A stretch of DNA of 64,000 bases from Pectinophora gossypiella (GCF_024362695.1 NW_026063242.1:1116001-1180000); one strand, 5' to 3'. Positions 20,618 to 32,872 are shown, counted from the first letter of the stretch. Translations and numbers: made by a program. Notes: generated by a model from the sequence alone, not told the origin.

Positions 20618-23600
20618 TAGTCTACGAGGCGACACCGAAGATACTAATAGGACAGGACAACTGGGAGCTACTCCTCGCCACAGAAACAAGAAGAGGGGCG
20701 CGGCATCAACCGGTCGCCTCCCTCACCCCTCTCGGCTGGGTGCTGCACGGCGCACACACGCGCACTATAGGACATCGAATCAACTACATTACCGCACCCA
20801 CACCCGAAGATAGTATGGACGAACAGCTCCGTCAGTACTTCGCCATCGAGTCTCTCGCTATAGAACAGAAAAGGCCACAAAGCGACCCCGAACAGCGTGC
20901 GCTCAACATACTCGCCGAACGCACTACACGTCGCGACGACGGTCGTTACGTAACGTCGCTACTGTGGCACACAGACAACGCGTCCATGCCCGACAACTAC
21001 AATAACGCGTACAACCGCCTACTGTCTACAGAAAAAAAGATAGATAAAGATCCACTACTTAAAGGCTACGCCGAGCCCGCTCCGAGTACCAAAACAGCCA
21101 ATAGAACTTGGTACTTACCTCATTTCCCCGTTCTCAACGCGATGAAACCGGGAAAAGTACGCGTCGTACACGATGCCGCAGCCAAAACGCAAGGTCTATC
21201 ACTCAATGACTACCTGCTCACCGGTCCCGACTTACTACAGTCTCTACCAGGGGTACTCATGCGCCTCCGCCAACACAAGTACGCCGTGTCCGCCGACATC
21301 AAGGAAATGTTCATGCAAGTCAAGATACGTGAACAAGATCGGGACGCCCTCCGCTACCTCTGGCGAGGCGACAATAGAGGCGACACGACTCCCCGAGAGT
21401 ACCGCATGACATCACTCATCTTCGGAGCAAAGTCATCACCTGCGACAGCAATCTACATAAAGAATAGCAACGCCGAGCGGCACAAAGTCACAGACCCGGA
21501 CGCGTACGACGCAAAAGTCCGCAATCACTACGTCGATGACTATCTACAGAGCTTCGAGACAATAGAACAGGCCGTAGCTACGTCGAACAGAGTACGCGAG
21601 ATACACAGCGAAGCGTACTACGAGCTACGACAATGGACCTCAAACTCACAAGAGGTTCTCACAGCACTCTCGGAGCCATCGACGACAACTCAGTCAGTCT
21701 CACTCGACGAAAACACGAAGACCGAACGTATACTAGGTCTCATCTGGAAGCCGTACAGCGACGAGTTAGCCTTCAACCTCGATTTAGCACGTCTGCCACA
21801 AGACGTGCTAAACAGAAAACAACCCACCAAGCGTGAGGCGCTCAAAATAGTCATGTCATTGTTCGACTCTCTCGGTCTCGCTTCGCCTGTCACATCTAAG
21901 GCGAAACAGCTCCTTCAAGAAGTATGGAGAAGAAACACCGAATGGGACCAGCCGATCGACACCGACCTCGCCGCACAGTGGACGGAGTGGATAGAACATC
22001 TCAAGAAGCTAACCCACGTCGCGATACCCAGATGTCACTTACACTACAGCGACGCTAGTAACATGCAACTACATGTTTTCGTCGACGCTAGTGAAACAGC
22101 CTTCGCCGCCGCGCTATACTGGCGCATACAGTCGCCGGAGGGACACGTGACTACATCACTGGTCTTGGGGAAGGCCAAAGTCGCACCGCTCAAAGTCACG
22201 TCAATCCCACGCCTCGAACTACAAGCGGCCGTCATGGGCAGTCGTATGGCCGCGACTGTAATAGAAGAACACGACCGAAAACCATCGTCAGTCACGTATT
22301 GGTCCGATAGCCGCACAGTACTCACCTGGCTAAAAACGGGCGCTCGCTCGTACAAACCATATGTCGCACATCGAATCGCGGCAATAGAGGAGGTCAGCAA
22401 GCTAAACGAGTGGCGTTGGGTTCCAACTAAACTCAACGTCGCCGACGACGCGACCCGCGACGTACCAAGTGACTTCGATGTACAACACAGATGGTTCAGA
22501 GGCCCGGAATTCTTACGTGACGATCCGACTACGTGGCCTGCGGAAAAGCCACCACATATAGAAAACACCGGCGAAGAGAGACTGCACTATACAACACACA
22601 GAAGTGTCACCACAACGACGCTAACAACAGCGCTCCCGGACAGTAATAGATTCTCGAAATGGGAAGGCCTACTGCGAGCCACCGCTCGCGTCCTTCAGTT
22701 TATAGCTCTATGCCGCCGCGGCGCTGACGAGAAAGTCAACTACAAACTCACGGCGAAAGTCAGAGAAACAGACAGCACATGGGGGCGAAAATATAGAACC
22801 GCCACACCCCGGCCTACAAAACAGGGGGACGACAGCTACAGAAATTTCATCCCACTAGATGCCCGATATAGCAAGGAGGCCGAAGCCCTCCTAGTACGCG
22901 CCAGTCAACAACAGTCGTTCAAGAGCGAAATAGACACTCTGCAGAAAGGGGGCAACATACCCCATTCGAGCCGACTACGTCCCATCGCGGTCGAACTAGT
23001 CAACGGCGTGATTCAACTTAAATCACGTATAAGCGCGGCGACGGACATAACAGCACAGACACGAGCACCGGCGGTCATCGACGGCGACAACCACGTAACA
23101 AAACTATACGTGGAGTACATACATCGACGCCTACATCACGCGAGCGTCGAGGCTACGATCAACGAATGCCGCCAGTACTACTGGATCCTACGCTTGCGTC
23201 CAATCGCACGCATGCTCATACATAGATGTCTGCCCTGCCGCATACGACGGTCGACACCACCGCGACCACCGACGGGTAACCACCCGCCGACCCGACTAGC
23301 GCACCATCAACGCCCTTTCACATACACTGGGCTTGATTACTTCGGCCCCCTCACGGTCACAGTGGGCAGAGGGACACAGAAGAGGTACGTCGCACTGTTC
23401 ACGTGCCTCACAACACGCGCCGTACACCTAGAAATCGCCGCCTCACTAACAACAGATTCGGCGATTATGGTACTACGACGCATGATCGCGCGCCGTGGGT
23501 GCCCTACAGAAATTTGGTCCGACAATGGGACGAATCTACAAGGCGCCGACAAGGAGCTTCGCAAAACTATAGACAGAGCAACAGAAGAAGAAGCCACACA

Positions 23601-24216
23601 CAGGAAAATCAGCTGGCGTTTCATACCCCCCGCCGCCCCCTTCATGGGCGGAGCATGGGAACGCCTCGTGCGGAGCGTGAAAACGGCTCTATACACCGTA
23701 CTAGAACGAACGAGCCCGTCCGAAGAGGTCCTACACATCCTACTCGCCGAAGTGGAATACACGGTCAACAGCCGTCCACTCACACACGTCTCCGTGGACC
23801 CCGCGGACCCAGAAGCACTCACTCCGAACCATTTTTTGCTCGGCGGCACTGCCCGCGAGGGCCAGCCGGGCACTTTCGATGACAGCGACTTATCCAACAG
23901 AACCCAGTGGAGAGCCTCTCAACGACTCGCCGACCTATTCTGGACTCGTTGGATGCGAGAGTACCTCCCCGAGCTCCAAAACCGGCGGGAGCCACACGGC
24001 GAAGGAACGGTAAAAATGGGTGACGTCGTGCTCATTACCGACAACACGCTACCACGAAACGTGTGGCCCCGCGGAATAATCACCGCTACCTACCCTGGAA
24101 CGGACAACATAGTAGGAGTCGTCGATGTCAAGACGAAGGGGGGGACACTTAGAAGACCCGTCAAGAAATTATTGGTTCTCTACTCCCCGCAACCCCCACC
24201 AATCGCGAACCGATAA
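20618..24216 (+). pseudogene. pol: Outer BEL/Pao pol: RT, RNase H, integrase
   Basis: After the insertion point the frame continues (VYEATPKILIGQDNW) and stays open to the TAA at 24214. RT has VRVVHDAAA, SADIKEMFMQV and HYVDDYLQS near 21530. RNase H starts with HVFVDAS near 22075. Integrase has C..C near 23230, LDYFGPL, WSDNGTNL and PFMGGAWERLVRS, so all catalytic residues are present. The tail MGDVVLITDN is typical for the family. All the catalytic motifs I looked for are intact. It is now cut off from its gag, and upstream codons in the neighbouring LTR give a chance start at 20557. Confidence 0.9.
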
Positions 24217-25279
24217 TTCTCTATATAAGAAAAAAATGGCGCCGAGCCGCCACACGGATCGCTGCAGTCATCGTGAGTGGATGTGTTGTGCTCCGACGTC
24301 TACCCTCACCCGCGCACATAGTGATTTATTTTGGATTGTCTGCACCTGAGGGTAAGTCTGTATTTTATATTTTCGAACTGCCCTCGGACGCTTGTGCGGT
24401 GAGGCGACTGCTCCTCTCACTGCCGCCCGGTGACTGCCTACCCTCGTGGGCAGTCATTGTTTTGTCAACCAACCGCTGCTAGGCCGAGCCTACGCCCGCC
24501 CCGCGGCCGGTGATCGCCCCCTCGCCGGCGAACCCCCGAATCCCACACTTCGACACTGGTTTGCCGGGTGTGGTTAGCTTCGGGAGCGAGCCGACGGGAG
24601 TGTGCCACCTGCCTCGGGCGAATCGGAGTAGGCAGAGCATTCTGTAAGGAGCTGCCGGCCGGTTTCGCGGCTCCCGCGCCTCGATCGGCGCCCCCCCTCC
24701 GAAAACCCTACTCCACTACTGGAGACGCCCACACTTCGGCACTGGTTGTCGGGTGTGGGTGGCCCGGAAAGGGGGTGGGCAGGAGGGGGACCGCCTGTCG
24801 CGGTCAAACGGGGGGCGGACCGGCAAAACTCTTGGATCTAATAATCTCCTTGCCCGACAGGGCTCGGGCACCCGGTGCGCCGGGTGTCCCGACGGTTGGC
24901 CACGCCGGCGGGGAAGGGGATCAGACCCCACCGCCGGTGAGGCGTTTAAATAGGGGGTGGAAGGGGGGACATTACGGACGGGCACTCGCCGCCCGATCGT
25001 ATTTAAAATATAAAGTAATGTGTACGGTGTTAATTATTAATTACAATAGTAGTGACATCCAAAAATCTATAAACAATATTCAGGATACGGAAAAAAATTA
25101 GTGAGTACCGTTAATAATTTGAATAACTTAGTAAACAAGTGCATTTTGAGCAACATTATTACTCGCGCGTCGTGCGCGCGAGCTATAGCGCCATCTATTG
25201 AGTTTCTGCGAAACTTTTAACACAGAACCGTGCTTACTTTTCAAACCTCAAAATCTTTAGTTCCGAAAAATTCCACAAG
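24217..25279. other. GC-rich non-coding stretch, possibly 5' UTR of element A
   Basis: The sequence is very GC-rich until about 25000, then turns AT-rich. No protein family is seen; open frames on both strands come from composition. GCCCACACTTCGGCACTGG and TCCCACACTTCGACACTGG (about 24728 and 24541) form a direct repeat of about 185-bp spacing. GAGGGTAAGTCTG at about 24350 resembles a 5' splice site. I infer that part of it is the leader of the LINE whose ORF1 starts at 25280. Confidence 0.4.
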
Positions 25280-26334
25280 ATGTCTCGCCAATGTGCTAAA
25301 TGCAATAAACCAATAATAAGTAGAGAAACACTTCAATGCTTTACCTGCAAAAATGACTATCACATAGAATGTACCGAAGCAACTTCTAAACGATTTTATC
25401 TCATGACAATAGAGAACCGAAAAAACTGGAAATGCAGTGGAGAATGCGCAAGTCACAATAAACCACCATCACTACCCGTAGAGGTCATCGAAACGGGTTC
25501 ACCATCTAATAATGTAACGTTAGATCGAAAAAAATACATAATTAACGTATCTACTGATAATTCGTTTAGTTCATTGCTAGAAGAAGACGAGGATGACAGT
25601 ATTTACACTGCACACAATAGTACTTTACACAGAAGTTGCCCCGACATCACATCGATTACAACTGGTATCGAGTTAGAATTAAAAGAACAAATTAATCTAT
25701 TACGCCAACGGCTTGAATCTGCTGACGAGAAGATTAAAGAGTTATTGTATGTAAATAACATTTTGAAAAAAGAAGCACAGAACAATCACTTGCAAATAAA
25801 AAGTCTAAAGTCAATCTGTAACTCTTCAGAAAAGCCTCCAAGTCCCATCTGTAACTTCAAAAAAATATCATCTACAAAAAAAATAATACGCCGAACTCAA
25901 GAAGATGCCATTAATAACCACATTCATGCCACCTTCCAACAAAAAAATACGACGACACCACCGCAAAATCCTAGCCATGTTCCACTATCACCCCTCTGTT
26001 CTGATAAGCAGCCAGCATACCACCACAATTCAAGTAGAAGCATGGAAAGGACTAGCACCATGGGTAACTCACCTATTTGTTCCTCCACCACCAAGAAGAC
26101 AGATGGAGACAACGCAGACGAACAACTCAAGAAGACACGTCAGACGTCAACTTCTTATGATCAACAAGCTCACGTACAACCGGAACATCACAGTATCCAC
26201 TGTGCATCATCGACACCTTGTAAGCGTAGAGTGCTTTTACTGGCTGATGAGACAGGGAGGGGGCTCCGAAGAATATTTGAGAAGTTACTTGAACCGGAAT
26301 ATTCTATCTCATCTATTATTAAACCTAATGCCCC
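25280..26334 (+). pseudogene. LINE element A ORF1, first part: PHD finger, coiled coil, SGNH-like start
   Basis: The protein begins MSRQCAKCNKP with a PHD finger (C-x2-C, C-x2-C, H-x2-C, then a final C-x3-C ending at about residue 53). A long coiled coil follows at about residues 130-180, then a polar S/T/P stretch. At the end RVLLLADETGRGL opens an SGNH-hydrolase-like domain of the type known in CR1-group ORF1s. The usual GDS block reads ADE, so the nucleophile appears lost. The third BEL/Pao element interrupts it at 26335, after the target copy GCCCC. The remaining part is at 40308-40827, and together they make 524 codons in frame. Confidence 0.85.
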
Positions 26335-26546
26335 TGTGCACGCAAACTATACTCATGGCTGAAATTTGAATCTGCCGCCTCGACTTATGCGAGCCGCGGC
26401 ATTCCACGCTATTGGTCGAAACCAATATGGCGTCACTCTGTTCGCGCCGACCACGGGGTTCACCACGGATAATTTGTTTGCTGTGAATTTATTGTGAAGA
26501 AACTGTTTAATCTATCGGAAATTGTGTTATTAATGTTGGACAATAC
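26335..26546 (+). repeat. 5' LTR of third BEL/Pao, left piece
   Basis: Matches 39872-40083. It ends with ATGTTGGACAATAC, which is repeated at 32859-32872 as the LINE target duplication. Confidence 0.95.
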
Positions 26547-26565
26547 TTTTTTTTTTTTTTTTTTT

Positions 26566-26955
26566 GGTAACGAAGGGGAAATCCTCATGGATACCTCGCC
26601 ACCCGGGGGAGTGACGAGGTTATGTCGGACTCTTACCGACTAAAACCCCTCCGATGGCCCTCTGCTGCGCATGTCGGGAAGCTCCGGGATCTCTAGCGAA
26701 CGCACCGGTGCTTCCCTCGCGCCTGCTATAAAAAATGCGCGTCCCGGGGTAGGTCCCCACCCCTACGCCATCCCGCATTTACAGCAACGCGAGGCCATGT
26801 CGCGTTGCCGTCCCTCCCGGAGACCGTGTGTTGGGCGGTTCGGGCCCCCGCCCTTACCACCCACGATCTCCAGTGTCCCCTTTCAGTCGCCTCTTACGAC
26901 AGGCAGGGGGTACCGTAGCCCTATTCTTGCACCCGGTGCTACAGGGCGGACTCGG
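26566..26955 (-). other. 3' UTR of the R1-type element
   Basis: Non-coding stretch between the ORF2 stop and the poly(A) tail, about 390 bases and GC-rich. No structure was worked out. Confidence 0.7.
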
Positions 26956-29900
26956 CTAGACAGCCACGGCTACTGCCGCTACCGCGCGTCGCCGACGTCG
27001 CCTTCTCCGGGCGGGATCCCTCCTCTCCCGATCTCGCTCCGCAGCCTCCTTCTGGGTCATGACGGACTCACAGAAAGTGACCATGGCCCTCCAGTGACTT
27101 TCTCCCGACAACATAGCCGCAACTACTGCTGGGGGAGAAAGATCAGCCCCAATCGTTGAGATCAGGGTGCGTCGTTCCGTGTTCCACGCCGGACATTCTT
27201 CCAGCGTATGCTGGGCATCATCCTCATCGTCACTACAGTGATGACATTGCGCTGATGTTTCGCGACCAATCCTGTGTAGATAGTGACCGAAACAGCCGTG
27301 TCCGGTGAGCACTTGCGTCAGCCGATACGAGCCGTTCCAGCACGTATCCATCCACGGGGCAAAAGATGGAAGTATTGCCCCGACGACTCGCTGTCGTGAG
27401 GGTCGTGGCCCTTCGAGTCGCACTCTCCATTCCTCGAGCGCTTTTAGGTGCTCGTGCTCTTTGAGCCTCTCCACAGCACGCTGAGGCTCTCCTCTCTGGC
27501 GGATGCTGCGAGCAAGATGGTACGTTCGCGCATCCATGTCCGCCAAGATGTCTAGAGGCGGGCATCGGGCCAGGAGCATAGCAGCCTCGTATGATATCGT
27601 GCGATATCCCCTCACGATTCTGATGGACACTCTCCGCTGTAAACTGTTAAGTTTGTGCCGTTGGTCGCTTGTCAGGCTAGAGGCCCAAACAGGCGCACCG
27701 TAGAGTGCCATCGATCGCACTACTCCGGCATAGAGGCGCCGTACTCCCTCTCTCGGTCCACCGAGATTGGGTAGTATGCGATGTAGTGCGCCAATCACCT
27801 TCTCGACTCTGGTGTTCAGGCGATTGTGGTGTTCCCAGAAATCCCACCGACCATCCAGGATAAGGCCAAGATATTTTATGTGCCTACCAACCCGTACTTG
27901 AGCATCGCCGACGCGAATCGACGAGTCTGGTGGTTCCTCGCCCCGTGAGAGGTTGTGGAACCACAGCGCCTCGGTCTTGTGCGGCGCTACCTGGAGGCCA
28001 AGATCATGTATTCTCCGGGTAACACATGCCACCCCCAACTCGGCAAGTCGAGCCGTCGTCTCGAAGCTGTCTCCATTGGCCAGCACAAGCGTGTCGTCCG
28101 CGTAACAGACAACGTGCACGCCAGCGGGGAGATCGACTCTCAGGACTGGGTCGTAGGCTAGGTTCCAAAGCAGGGGACCCAGGACGGACCCCTGAGGGAC
28201 CCCGCAATAGACCGGCCTCCGATGTACCTCTGCATCTCGTCCCACATACGTTATGTGCCTGTCCTGTAAATAGGCGCCAACTATCTCTCGGAGATAGGGA
28301 AGTACTTGGTGATACACCAGAGCCTCCCTAATCGCCTGCCAGGACAGGGAGTTGAACGCGTTGACGATATCTAGACTTATCGCCAACGACACCCCGCCCT
28401 GGCATACGGCCTCGTCGGACAGAGAGCGGACGCGAAGAATCGCGTCCACTGTCGATCGACCCCGTCGGAAGCCGAACTGGTACTCCGATAGGTTGGGACC
28501 TTCCAGCACCAGATGATCGACGATTCGGTCGGCCACTATTCGTTCGAACAGTTTGCCGACCTCATCGAGTAGGCATATGGGACGATATGCAGAGGGAGAG
28601 TCTGCAGCCCTGCCTTCCTTCCTCAGGAGAACCAGGCTCGAGTCTTTCCACCCGGAGGGGAAAAGGCTTTCGCGGAGGCAAGAGGTGTAGAGTTGCCTCA
28701 ATCTGTCTCCAAGGACGGTAAGAGCCAGCACCCAGGCCCGTCCCGGAATTCCGTCAGGACCTGGGGCGGTGTTCTTGGCTCTTAAGCGTTTGACAGCTCG
28801 GTCAAGCTCGTCCTGCGACACCTCAAACTGTGCAGACCAAGGTATAGGATCTGCAGAGGATGGGGTGACAGGAGTGCTGTCCTGGACCCTAGGGAACAGT
28901 GAGTCAATCACTGTCCGCAGTAGAACGGGGTCCATTGTCTCCGTTAAGGGAGGTACCCACGGCCGGAGCTTGCCCAGTACTAGTTTGTACGGGCGGCCCC
29001 ATGGGTCCCTGCTCAGATCTTCCAGGAGCTCTTGCCATGCCCGAGCCTTTGCGTCAGAGACGGCGAATTGGAACACCTTTGTCGCCTCTCTGTATGTCGC
29101 ATAGGCATCGGCTTTTTCTTCCGGCGTGGCTCGGCGTCTTCTTCTTGTTCGGGTGTACTGGCGTCGGGCTCGGAGGCATGCCACTCGCAAATGCGCACAT
29201 TCCTCTGACCACCAGTACACCTTCTTCCGGATTAGGGCCTACACTCGGGGCATCGACGCGTCACATATGGACGTCATCGCGCTCCGAAACCAGGACGCTT
29301 CCTGTTCAGGGTCGGAAGCGATCCTTCCGCCCGGCCACAAGGCGACGTTGGCCGCCGCTACAAGGAGGTCCTGGTCAAGTAGTTTCAGGGACCAACGGCG
29401 CGGCGGTCCCACGTCACTCTGAGAGCGTTCCGGTTGGCGAACTGAGACATCGATGATGATATGTCTGTGGTCGGAGAGAGTGACCAGCTCCTCCGCCACT
29501 CGCCAACCGGACACTAAGCGCGCTGCAGCGGGAGTCGCCCACGACAAGTCGACGACCGACTCCCCCTGCCACCGCACACAGGTGCTTACGGACCCCTGGT
29601 TTAGCAAACGCAGGTCTATTCCGTCCGCCCACTCCTGCAGAGTCTCGCCCCTTGGTGTGTCCCGAGCACCTCCCCATTGTCTGGCGTGGGCATTGAAATC
29701 CCCCAGCACAAGCACTGGACGAGGGCGGCAGCTGCGGATGCAGTTTGCCACCAAGTCCAGGTAAGACTCGAATGCTTCGAGGCGACAATTGGGCGAGATG
29801 TAGCATCCGACCACCGCCAAATGCCCCCATTCCACTGCGACGAATCCCTGACCACTGCAGAGCAGGGAACAGGGAGGGTCGCTTCGTCCTCCTCCCCAGT

Positions 29901-30063
29901 GTATAGCCACGGAACCGCCATCGCCTGGGAACCATCGAGGATGGTCCGGAACGCGGTAGGGTTCTCCGACAACTGTCAGTGCAATCGACCACTCCGCGAG
30001 CGTCTGCAGCAGTAGGTCTTGAGCTGCGCGGCAGTGGTTCAGATTGCACTGAAGGACTCTTAG
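26956..30063 (-). pseudogene. R1-type ORF2: endonuclease and reverse transcriptase, one nonsense codon
   Basis: The frame opens at the end of ORF1 (LRVLQCNLNHCRAAQDLL) without an obvious ATG and overlaps the ORF1 stop, so translation may be coupled to it. The endonuclease has GDFNAHARQWGG and LSDHRHIIIDV. A TAG at 29239-29241 lies in frame between PRV and ALIRKKVYWW. The second part has a reverse transcriptase with DIVNAFNSL, GVPQGSVLGPLLW and CYADDTLV, and a C-terminal zinc finger CHHC...H...C typical for the R1 group. Otherwise the frame is intact over about 1,035 codons. The TAG is followed by G, so it is not a known leaky context. Confidence 0.92.
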
Positions 30064-32405
30064 GGGAGGGAATCTTGGGCCTCCATAGCCTCTGGTGGGC
30101 TTTCGCCCTGGCGCGAAGATGGCGCTACGTCCCGGCTGGGTTGAGGATTCTGCTGCTGTCCTCTGCCCTTTCTCCTCTTAGGAGGGGTGCACTGCTGGCT
30201 ACCCAGTCGGTGATTCGACGGTCGCCCGAGGTCTGTACAGACCGGGCACTTGGGCTCGCGTGCTTGACAGCTGCCTGTTTTGTGACCAGTCAGGCCACAT
30301 TTGTAACAGCAGCTGCTGCGGTCCTCGGCGTTGGGACATTGAGATCTGACATGTCCCATCTCCAGACATTTGAAGCATTGCAACGGCCTAGCCGTTAACA
30401 CCTGGACTCGCGCCGACGCCCACCCCACTCTTAGCCTCGCCGTGCCTGCGAGTTTGCGGATAGCGATGAGCGGGCACTTAACCCAAGCTGTGCCCATCAT
30501 CCGTGGCGAAAGGCGGATTTCTCCGACTTTGACATCCTCCCGCGAACAGCCCCCCTGGTCCGCGATCGCAGAAGCGATGTCAGCCTGGGTTACGGACTCA
30601 TCAAAGTCCGTGACCCTGATCTCGCCAGTCTTCACCGGACGCGATATGCGCACATTCATATCCGTGAGAGCGCTGCGCAGGCGCGCGGCGAGGTCATCTG
30701 CCTTCCTAGCACTGTCAGGACCAGGGACCTCTAGGATCAGTCCACCGGTCGCAGCCCTCTTCTGCCGAAGATCAGAGATCCCGCATTCTGCGAGACTCAC
30801 GCGCTGCTTTGCTGCACCCATGACCGCAGCATAGGTGGTGTCAGCCCCTTCGTGGACAGTCACGGCCACAACAGCAGTGTTAGGGGGCCGAGCTGGCTTG
30901 GCTCTAACACTGCTCGCCTGTTGGGCTGGCTTTTGTGGCTTAGCCGGTTTGGGCTTTGAAGCAGCTGCCCTCTCAGATGGTCGAGAGGCAGGCTTCTTGC
31001 CCGCGACCTGGGCCCATGAACGGGTCTGAAGTCCTGAGGGACCCGCTACTGTCGCTGTCACTGCCGGAGCACCCTTCGGCACTGGGGGCGGCTGCAGGTT
31101 GGCACCTTTCTTCCCACCCTTTTTTGCTTTCTTCTTCTTCTTCTTGGGCGCTGCTGTCGCAGGCGCCACTACTGAAGCGACTGGAGCTGGTTCCTGGTTC
31201 GGTCTGCGGACCCTGTCCGGGTACAGCTCAGCTTTGAAGTCGGCCAGCTTCCTCTCGATCAGGGCTCCAACTCTATCCATGAGGATCTCGTCAGAGCCCC
31301 TTCTCGGCTTAGGTGGCGGCGGTGGTGGTAGCGCCGCTGCTGGAGCGTCGCTTGTCACCAGCCTCTTACCCAGGGGCGGCCTGATGGCTCGGCCTGGGAG
31401 TAGTTCCGCCTTGAAGGCAGCCAGCTTGTTTTCGACAAGGGCTCCGATGCGATCCATTAGGATTTCATCGGCGCCCCTGGCGGGCTGTCTTCTGTCCTCT
31501 TTTCTAGGAGGCGCGCGCTCCCGCTGGCGGAGAAGCTCCATCTCGGCCTGCAGGGTCTTAAGCCTATCCTCCACCCCTGAGAGTTTGGAGCGCAAGTTTG
31601 CGTTTTCCCTCTCAAGCCATCCCTCGCTGCCAATCGACGCCGTTCGTTGCGCCATTTCGCCTGCCGCAGCCTTTGCCGTGATCGCCGCCAACCTCAAGGA
31701 CCGTACAAAATTGCCCTTCAGGTTCTTGGAGTGATCCGCGACTTTGGTGACCGTCTCCATGGACTCGAGGATTCGAGCTCCTAGGTCGGCCACTGGCTGT
31801 TCCCTCATTTCCGACGCCAGGTCCTCCACGCTGGGCAGAGTGTCCTTGGATCGTGTGGATGACACTGATACCGAGGATAGATAGGGATCGTTATCATCTA
31901 TCTCGATCTCTGGTTTTTGCCTAGGTCGAGGCTTGCGCTTCGACTTCGGCGACCCTCCGTTTGTTGCAGGCCCTGGCAGTCTTGCACGCTTTGCAGCGCG
32001 AGAGACTCCGGAACCTGCTGAAGCCACCGATCTCATTGAAACGACGGAGCCCTCCGTGTCCTCTCCGTCGCTCGTGGCATCCTTCCTACTCGGGCCGGGG
32101 AGCACCATTAGCGCGTCCCGCCCGACCGACAGTCTAGTAAGACTGACCCTGGCTTCCTTGTCTGTTCTTCCCGGAACTCTGTCCGATTTTCTCCCACTTC
32201 TCAGTTCCCTCACATCCAAACTTTTGCTCAATCCTAAACCGTTTTCGTTGCCTAAGTCGTGTTCACGGAGGCCAGCATCTTGCTGGCCTACGAAGCAGTC
32301 TTTGCCCCCCGCCGTATACGATTGGGGCTTGCCCTCCAAAGAGGGGCGGGGTCGCTCGCTTGGAGTGCCCGCCGGCGGACTGGAATTTCGGATCTGCTTA
32401 TTCAT
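30060..32405 (-). CDS. R1-type ORF1 (Gag-like, zinc knuckles)
   Basis: A 781-residue frame from MNKQIRNSSP. It has charged and disordered N-terminal regions, two related blocks containing DEILMDR(I/V)GALVE-type sequence (about residues 315 and 370, so an internal duplication), a lysine run near residue 430, and an RRM-like part. Three CCHC-type knuckles lie at about residues 670-725 (CFKCLEMGHVRSQC, CYKCGLTGHKTGSC, then a CPVC...H..C finger). It should coat the element RNA. No internal stop is present. Confidence 0.9.
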   Translation of the reverse strand: MNKQIRNSSPPAGTPSERPRPSLEGKPQSYTAGGKDCFVGQQDAGLREHDLGNENGLGLSKSLDVRELRSGRKSDRVPGRTDKEARVSLTRLSVGRDALMVLPGPSRKDATSDGEDTEGSVVSMRSVASAGSGVSRAAKRARLPGPATNGGSPKSKRKPRPRQKPEIEIDDNDPYLSSVSVSSTRSKDTLPSVEDLASEMREQPVADLGARILESMETVTKVADHSKNLKGNFVRSLRLAAITAKAAAGEMAQRTASIGSEGWLERENANLRSKLSGVEDRLKTLQAEMELLRQRERAPPRKEDRRQPARGADEILMDRIGALVENKLAAFKAELLPGRAIRPPLGKRLVTSDAPAAALPPPPPPKPRRGSDEILMDRVGALIERKLADFKAELYPDRVRRPNQEPAPVASVVAPATAAPKKKKKKAKKGGKKGANLQPPPVPKGAPAVTATVAGPSGLQTRSWAQVAGKKPASRPSERAAASKPKPAKPQKPAQQASSVRAKPARPPNTAVVAVTVHEGADTTYAAVMGAAKQRVSLAECGISDLRQKRAATGGLILEVPGPDSARKADDLAARLRSALTDMNVRISRPVKTGEIRVTDFDESVTQADIASAIADQGGCSREDVKVGEIRLSPRMMGTAWVKCPLIAIRKLAGTARLRVGWASARVQVLTARPLQCFKCLEMGHVRSQCPNAEDRSSCCYKCGLTGHKTGSCQAREPKCPVCTDLGRPSNHRLGSQQCTPPKRRKGRGQQQNPQPSRDVAPSSRQGESPPEAMEAQDSLP

Positions 32406-32858
32406 TTTTGTTGTTTGTCTTTTCTGACCGGGGTGACCTCCCCGGGGCGCCCTTGCTGCCAGAACCTCTGACCATTCAGCCCATCGGCAGGCGCCAGACC
32501 TTAAGCTTGGGTGATTATTTTATAGAGGTTGTCTTCCTCGCAGCCCCCTCCGCTCAGTGCGGAGGCGGCCCCCGTTCCAGACAGCAACGCGTCTGGTTTA
32601 CGGGTCGGGCCGGCGGTGGCCGAAGCCATTGCCCAGCATTGCTGCCGGACCCGCCGCCCCTGTCAACGCCGGGCCGAAGCCCCAGGTTGCATCTTCAGTA
32701 CCCTCTGCGGTCGCAGAGGGATACGAAGAGCAACCACCCTCCCCTGCTGATTTTGGTCCGCGCCGGCCGAAGCCGGTACCCCCCCCATATCTGGGGGGGC
32801 ATTCCCCTATCCGCCACCTGGGGACGCGCCCGATGGGAGATCAGCAACTCCACACGGG
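32406..32858 (-). other. 5' UTR of the R1-type element
   Basis: GC-rich leader of about 450 bases ahead of ORF1. It contains CCCCCC-ATATCT-GGGGGG (about 32780-32797), a perfect stem of six G-C pairs. Open frames on the plus strand here are composition artefacts. Confidence 0.7.
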
Positions 32859-32872
32859 ATGTTGGACAATAC

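Larger units (their letters stand above)
12134..24216 (+). mobile_element. BEL/Pao retrotransposon (outer copy), gag-pol without visible LTRs
   Basis: The gag-protease part (12134-14173) and the RT-RNase H-integrase part (from 20618) are one polyprotein split by a second BEL/Pao element. Removing the insert and one copy of TAGTC restores the frame. Apart from one TGA at 13697 it is open over about 1,880 codons. I found no LTRs on either side, so the ends are unknown and either truncation or further insertions are likely. Codon use is GC-rich and differs strongly from the AT-rich flank. Confidence 0.88.
26547..32858 (-). mobile_element. Full-length R1-type non-LTR retrotransposon
   Basis: A 19-base T run (26547-26565) is the poly(A) tail on the minus strand. 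The element ends at 32858, where the 14-bp target duplication ATGTTGGACAATAC begins. At 6,312 bp with both ORFs in place it is a full-length insertion. It is not in rDNA, so it is an R1-group relative without the R1 target. One nonsense codon lies in ORF2. Confidence 0.94.

Noticed and set aside
24568..25101. 177-codon GC-rich ORF
   Set aside because: Long open frames occur on both strands here because of composition; no domain.
29239..29241. TAG in R1-type ORF2 as readthrough site
   Set aside because: Followed by GCC CTA, not a leaky context; lies between endonuclease and RT, where R1 elements have no stop.
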